This document shows, in pieces, positions 60,766 to 64,000 of a stretch of 64,000 bases of DNA. The notes beneath the pieces are model-generated. The model was not told the DNA's origin, did no database searches, and saw nothing but the letters and a program-made list of their open reading frames with translations. The stretch is from the NCBI GenBank assembly GCA_947454525.1, contig CANGJM010000002.1, positions 179,528 through 243,527 on the forward strand. Direction: 5' to 3'. Positions within the stretch are counted from its first letter, which is position 1. The number at the start of each line of letters is the position of its first letter. The DNA is from Flavobacteriales bacterium. Lineage in GTDB: Bacteria; Bacteroidota; Bacteroidia; Flavobacteriales_D; Crocinitomicaceae. The translations under genes and the position numbers were made by a program.

Positions 60766-63243
60766 TTATTTTCCTAAAAAGTTTTGTATAATAAAGCTTT
60801 GCTCTTCTGCGTGTTCTAAAAGGGATTCATAAGACAAATAAAGCACTGGTAACTTTGCTTGACTGTCAATCCATGCTTCGATTTTACTCTGCTCCAACTG
60901 GAAATGCGCTAACTTTTTTGTAGATAAAACAGACTTCAATTGATCACCCGTTTTTAATTGTGCCGAAAAATCCACTTCGGATTGAATGTAGATTAATTTA
61001 TAATGAAATTGATCAGGCAAAAAGGACAGGGCATGACTTGGTATAAAAACAACTTCAGACGTAAGTTCTTCTAACCATTGAGCCGATAAATGCAGGTTTT
61101 TTGCTTGGTCCCTGTATTTTTCAGCATCATACACAGGAGTGCCCATTTCGTGCAAAAAGTCGAGTATTTTCGCATGGTCTTTTTCGACGGCTTCCGTTAA
61201 TATAATGCGTTCACCTCGGACGTTTTCTTTTAAAAAGTCAAAGTGAATCCTGGCTTTATCAGCATTTTTTAAGTCCTCAGTGTACAGTTTTTGAAGCCAT
61301 TTGTGCGCTTTTACATTTCCTGGAACAAGGCGCAAATTGACTTCAAATGCATTAATGGCATCCTCCATTAATCCTTGTCGAACCAAGGCTTCTCCTAAAT
61401 GATAATGAGCTCTGTGATAGAAAAAATCACTTTCAATGGCAATCAGAAATTCTTCAATGGCAGCATTTAGTTCACCACGTCTCAGAAAACTTAGCCCTAA
61501 ACCATGGTGAGCTCGTGCTGGAGAATCATCGATATTTAAGGCACGAATAAATTGTGCTTCCGCTTCTTGGTATTTTTTGCGTTGAAGAAAAATCTGTGCA
61601 ATATTCAATGCAACCTGATAATTATATGGATTTCGTTCCTGAATCTTTAAAAGCTTTGATAAAGCGAGGTGAGGTTTGTTCATAGCCAATAGAATCAAGC
61701 CTTCCAAGTATTCCAAAAACATAGGCTCTTCCATTCCGAGTTTATCGTAAGCATCTTCCCGTTTTTCGGCTTTTTTGTTTTCTTCTTTTAAGTCGTTTAG
61801 GATCTCCATGGCTTTGCGGTACTGACGCTTGGACAAATACACAAAAGCCAGTCGTTGTCCGTAACGTTGAATTTTACTCTCTTGATAAATGCGTTCGAGT
61901 ATCGTTAAGGCCTCTTGGTATTTTCCAGCATTCAAAAGGTTTCTAGCAATATAGTATTCGTTTTCCCGTTTCGATTTCTCGACTTGTTGGATTTTATCGT
62001 CGTCTATTGCATCGATGTATCCGAGGTCTACTAACTGTTGTAATGCTTCTTGTGCTGCCCATGGATCCTCGCGCAAGATGGCATCGTGCATCCCACTTTC
62101 CCCAGGAATTGTTTCCCAGGAATCAACAAATTGAACTTCTCTTGGTTCTTCGAAGCATGCGTGCAATACTTTTCCTTCCATGTCTTTTCCAACGGGTAAG
62201 TCCATGTGATGTAGGAGCGTTGGCGTGATGTCCAATACGCTCGCTCCTGAAATAGCCATCCCATTCTTTTTAATTCCTGGTCCTGCCATGACAAAAACGC
62301 CATACGGACTATGTTCAACTGCTGGACCTGAAGGTTCTTTTGGAATATATAATGGACGCTGGTGGTCGCAGTGAAATCCATGGTCAGAAATCAACAAGAC
62401 AGTGGTGTTTTCTTCGTCAATAAGGCTCATCATGCGGTCCAACATACGATCATGGAATACATATGCTGCCTCTACTACATGTTGAAAATCTTCAAAATCC
62501 TGTTCCGGAATTTCTGGTCTTCGAGGCGGGAAATAGCGCATTGCTACATGAGAAAAATGATCAATCGCATCGTGGTATACAGCCATGAAATCCCAATCAC
62601 TTTTTTCTAACAGATGACAACTAGCACTGTGAATTGTTCCAGCATTCGCCATGTTTTTAATCACACTCGTGGTGCGTCTATCCGAACGAAGAGGAATATT
62701 ATCCTTTAGATTTGGAATGAATGGCAGTGCTTGATTTAAGGTGATTTGATGCGGGTGGATGCGAAATTCCTTCATTGTTTCGCTGAGCTCTTCAGGATGT
62801 ACCGTTCCTTTCGGCATTTCCCACTCTTCCTCTAATGGTTTCGTAGCAATTTGATATAAATTGGAAACCATGACTCCATTAATGGGTTCAGCTGGATTGC
62901 TTGGCCACCATGCCACCACATTGCTTTTGTATCCTTCTTGATTTAAGATGTTCCAAATGGCTTTGACTTTTCGCGAAGTAGAAGTAACGGGACGAAGATT
63001 TTCACCGTCGGGAGTTGGTTCGATGAATCCCCCGATTCCGTGGGTGTCTGCCCGAAATCCCGTGGCGATACTCGTCCACAGCATCGGAGAAAGTGGTGGG
63101 TCTAAGGTTTGCAGTTTGCCGTGAACTCCGCGAGACATCAACCGAGCGAAGGCTGGCATTTTCCCCTGTTGAATTAATGGCATGATCACCTTCCATTCGG
63201 CAGCATCCCAACCGATGACGAGTACTTTCTTTTTTGAACTCAT
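60766..63243 (-). CDS. Alkaline-phosphatase-superfamily protein with TPR domain
   Basis: 825 residues. The N-terminal about 400 residues are an alkaline-phosphatase/NPP-type fold: first metal site IGWDAAEWK (Asp13), nucleophile Thr57 in SPMLWTSIATG, second metal site VYHDAIDHFSHV, then LISDHGFHCDH and VEHSPYGVFVMAG for the remaining ligands. Residues about 440-660 are TPR repeats (YQEALTILERIY, RYRKAMEILNDL, PYNYQVALNIAQIFL, AEAQFIRALNIDD, LNAAIEEFLIAI). The C-terminal about 160 residues are less clear. No signal peptide, so cytoplasmic or peripheral. Overlaps the downstream sulfotransferase-like gene start by 4 bp, strongly suggesting a joint role; phosphodiesterase, sulfatase or phosphotransferase activity is open. 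Confidence 0.8.
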   Translation of the reverse strand: MSSKKKVLVIGWDAAEWKVIMPLIQQGKMPAFARLMSRGVHGKLQTLDPPLSPMLWTSIATGFRADTHGIGGFIEPTPDGENLRPVTSTSRKVKAIWNILNQEGYKSNVVAWWPSNPAEPINGVMVSNLYQIATKPLEEEWEMPKGTVHPEELSETMKEFRIHPHQITLNQALPFIPNLKDNIPLRSDRRTTSVIKNMANAGTIHSASCHLLEKSDWDFMAVYHDAIDHFSHVAMRYFPPRRPEIPEQDFEDFQHVVEAAYVFHDRMLDRMMSLIDEENTTVLLISDHGFHCDHQRPLYIPKEPSGPAVEHSPYGVFVMAGPGIKKNGMAISGASVLDITPTLLHHMDLPVGKDMEGKVLHACFEEPREVQFVDSWETIPGESGMHDAILREDPWAAQEALQQLVDLGYIDAIDDDKIQQVEKSKRENEYYIARNLLNAGKYQEALTILERIYQESKIQRYGQRLAFVYLSKRQYRKAMEILNDLKEENKKAEKREDAYDKLGMEEPMFLEYLEGLILLAMNKPHLALSKLLKIQERNPYNYQVALNIAQIFLQRKKYQEAEAQFIRALNIDDSPARAHHGLGLSFLRRGELNAAIEEFLIAIESDFFYHRAHYHLGEALVRQGLMEDAINAFEVNLRLVPGNVKAHKWLQKLYTEDLKNADKARIHFDFLKENVRGERIILTEAVEKDHAKILDFLHEMGTPVYDAEKYRDQAKNLHLSAQWLEELTSEVVFIPSHALSFLPDQFHYKLIYIQSEVDFSAQLKTGDQLKSVLSTKKLAHFQLEQSKIEAWIDSQAKLPVLYLSYESLLEHAEEQSFIIQNFLGK

Positions 63244-63791
63244 GCGTTTTTTCTATTGCGGTAAAGTGATTGGTCAATCACTGATTTCAATTCTTCCATT
63301 GTTGTTTCCCATGAGCAGAAATCCATCAAGCGTTGCAAACTAGTTTTCGGGTTTTCAAGTAATTCTCGGTGCTGAATTTCGATAAAGGAAATGTTGTTGG
63401 CGCGTAAAAACTGCCTGCTTTTTTCTACGTGAAGTGTGTAGATTGAGCGAAATTTCTCCTGCTGCTCTTGTTGGTCCTTGCCCAGCATTTTTCCTTGTGA
63501 TTGCAGCACTTCGTCCAAGTCACGAATCATGAAAACCACACGGTATTCAAGAGAAAGGTCAATGAATGTAACCAACGGCGCGACAATTTTAATGGTTTTC
63601 CCATCAAGCTCTTTCAAGAAAGCATTATTTTTCACGATACCCTTTACGGCCTCTAATTCGTAATATCCCTTCGGATTATTTTCGTCCTCAGTACGAATAG
63701 CATCCGTGGCGAGGTCAGCTTTTGCCGCCTTGAAAAGTTGCATCATTAAGGAAGTTCCTGATCGAGGTATGCCAGTTATAAGTGTAATCAC
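63240..63791 (-). CDS. Sulfotransferase-family protein
   Basis: 183 residues from a GTG start (63791). The P-loop-like PAPS-binding site is ITGIPRSGTSLMMQLF (about 5-20), followed by the 3'-phosphate-binding region VVFMIRDLDEVLQSQGKML (about 84-102, Arg and Ser in place). A C-terminal (FIEIQHRELLENPKTSLQRLMDF) helix fits the family end. Shorter than most sulfotransferases but complete in motifs. Overlaps the AP/TPR gene by 4 bp downstream. Substrate unknown; a surface glycan or lipid is a reasonable inference. The only gene between it and the window end is the Crp/Fnr fragment. Confidence 0.78.
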   Translation of the reverse strand: MITLITGIPRSGTSLMMQLFKAAKADLATDAIRTEDENNPKGYYELEAVKGIVKNNAFLKELDGKTIKIVAPLVTFIDLSLEYRVVFMIRDLDEVLQSQGKMLGKDQQEQQEKFRSIYTLHVEKSRQFLRANNISFIEIQHRELLENPKTSLQRLMDFCSWETTMEELKSVIDQSLYRNRKNA

Positions 63792-63813
63792 AGTCTTTTT
63801 TGATAAGGTTAAT

Positions 63814-63821
63814 CAAAAATA
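63814..63821 (-). promoter_or_regulatory. TAnnTTTG box upstream of the sulfotransferase gene
   Basis: On the minus strand TATTTTTG, exact consensus, 22 bp before the GTG start at 63791. It probably drives the sulfotransferase and AP/TPR genes together. Confidence 0.45.
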
Positions 63822-63856
63822 ACAATAATCAACAGGAGAAAGAGAAAGGGCGAAAA

Positions 63857-64000
63857 CTAAATTGTTTTCAAGATGATTTTATTGCGGTGCAAGGTGATTT
63901 CCCCCTTGATTTCTAACTGCTTTAACAACCTTGAAATAACCACTCGAGAGGAGTGAAGGTCGTCTGCAACTTGTTGGTGCGTGTGCAAAATCTCCAATGA
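63857..64000 (-). CDS. Crp/Fnr-family transcription regulator, C-terminal end (5' truncated)
   Basis: The minus-strand frame is open at the right edge and ends at TAG (63857-63859): 47 residues. It reads as the recognition half of an HTH_CRP winged helix: SLEILHTHQQVADDLHSSRVVISRLLKQLE, followed by the wing strands GEITLHRNKIIL. QQVADDLHSSRVVISRLLKQL is the helix-turn-helix of Crp/Fnr proteins. The N-terminal cNMP-type effector domain lies outside the window. It lies 66 bp upstream of the sulfotransferase gene on the same strand. Whether it binds the TTGA-N6-TCAA dyad at 44288 is unknown. Confidence 0.8.
   Translation of the reverse strand, partial: SLEILHTHQQVADDLHSSRVVISRLLKQLEIKGEITLHRNKIILKTI

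Overview
The window looks like chromosomal DNA of a member of the Bacteroidota, most likely a Flavobacteriales-type bacterium. The evidence is: six secreted proteins carrying type IX secretion (T9SS) C-terminal sorting domains (three gliding-type/type B, three type A), SprB-type adhesin repeats, TAnnTTTG promoter boxes of the Bacteroidota type, weak ribosome binding sites, a bacillithiol-type glycosyltransferase (BshA), and the family variants of FtsK, TopB, DsbD and TamB typical of the phylum. I cannot name the species from sequence alone. No rRNA, tRNA or CRISPR array was recognised. Two genes are cut by the window edges: a patatin-like phospholipase barrel (left) and a Crp/Fnr-family regulator (right, 47 codons visible).

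Layout. 1-9.7 kb: housekeeping genes (FtsK, arginase plus arginyl-tRNA synthetase, topoisomerase III) interrupted by a REP-associated tyrosine transposase (RAYT) followed by two GC-rich palindromes. 9.9-16.9 kb: an overlapping pair of uncharacterised exported proteins, then a DsbD thiol-disulfide module beside a free-standing DsbD-alpha-like protein, then tsaD. 16.9-24.8 kb: tamB overlapping a biotin carboxylase, sucC, and a DinB-like DUF1569 protein. 24.9-37.9 kb: two large T9SS type B cargo proteins flank an AbiE-type toxin-antitoxin cassette, a GT9 glycosyltransferase, an M16 peptidase pair and a flavin oxidoreductase. 38-48.7 kb: another T9SS type B protein, an M42 peptidase, an S4 protein, folD, an outer-membrane-type protein, bshA, elbB, meaB, and a RhuM-family protein with a phospholipase-D-like C-terminus. 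49-60.7 kb: small exported proteins and lipoproteins, then three consecutive T9SS type A cargo proteins (CotH kinase-like, a 1790-residue SprB-repeat adhesin, and a 296-residue protein). 60.8-64 kb: an alkaline-phosphatase-fold/TPR protein overlapping a sulfotransferase-like gene, then the Crp/Fnr fragment.

The most interesting accessory region is 27.99-30.23 kb. An AbiEi/AbiEii pair sits between two imperfect direct repeats (206 and 239 bp). Each repeat contains the last 34 codons of a GT9 gene plus an array of 22-bp palindrome-derived units (2 in one copy, 4 in the other). One copy ends the intact GT9 gene; the other is an orphan remnant differing at 6 of 102 bases. This looks like a cassette footprint at the 3' end of the glycosyltransferase gene. 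Two GTCACA-type inverted repeats precede the antitoxin gene as likely autoregulatory operators. A degenerate copy of the same repeat core lies upstream of the neighbouring T9SS gene.

All calls are from reading the sequence; no alignments, profile searches or folding computations were run.
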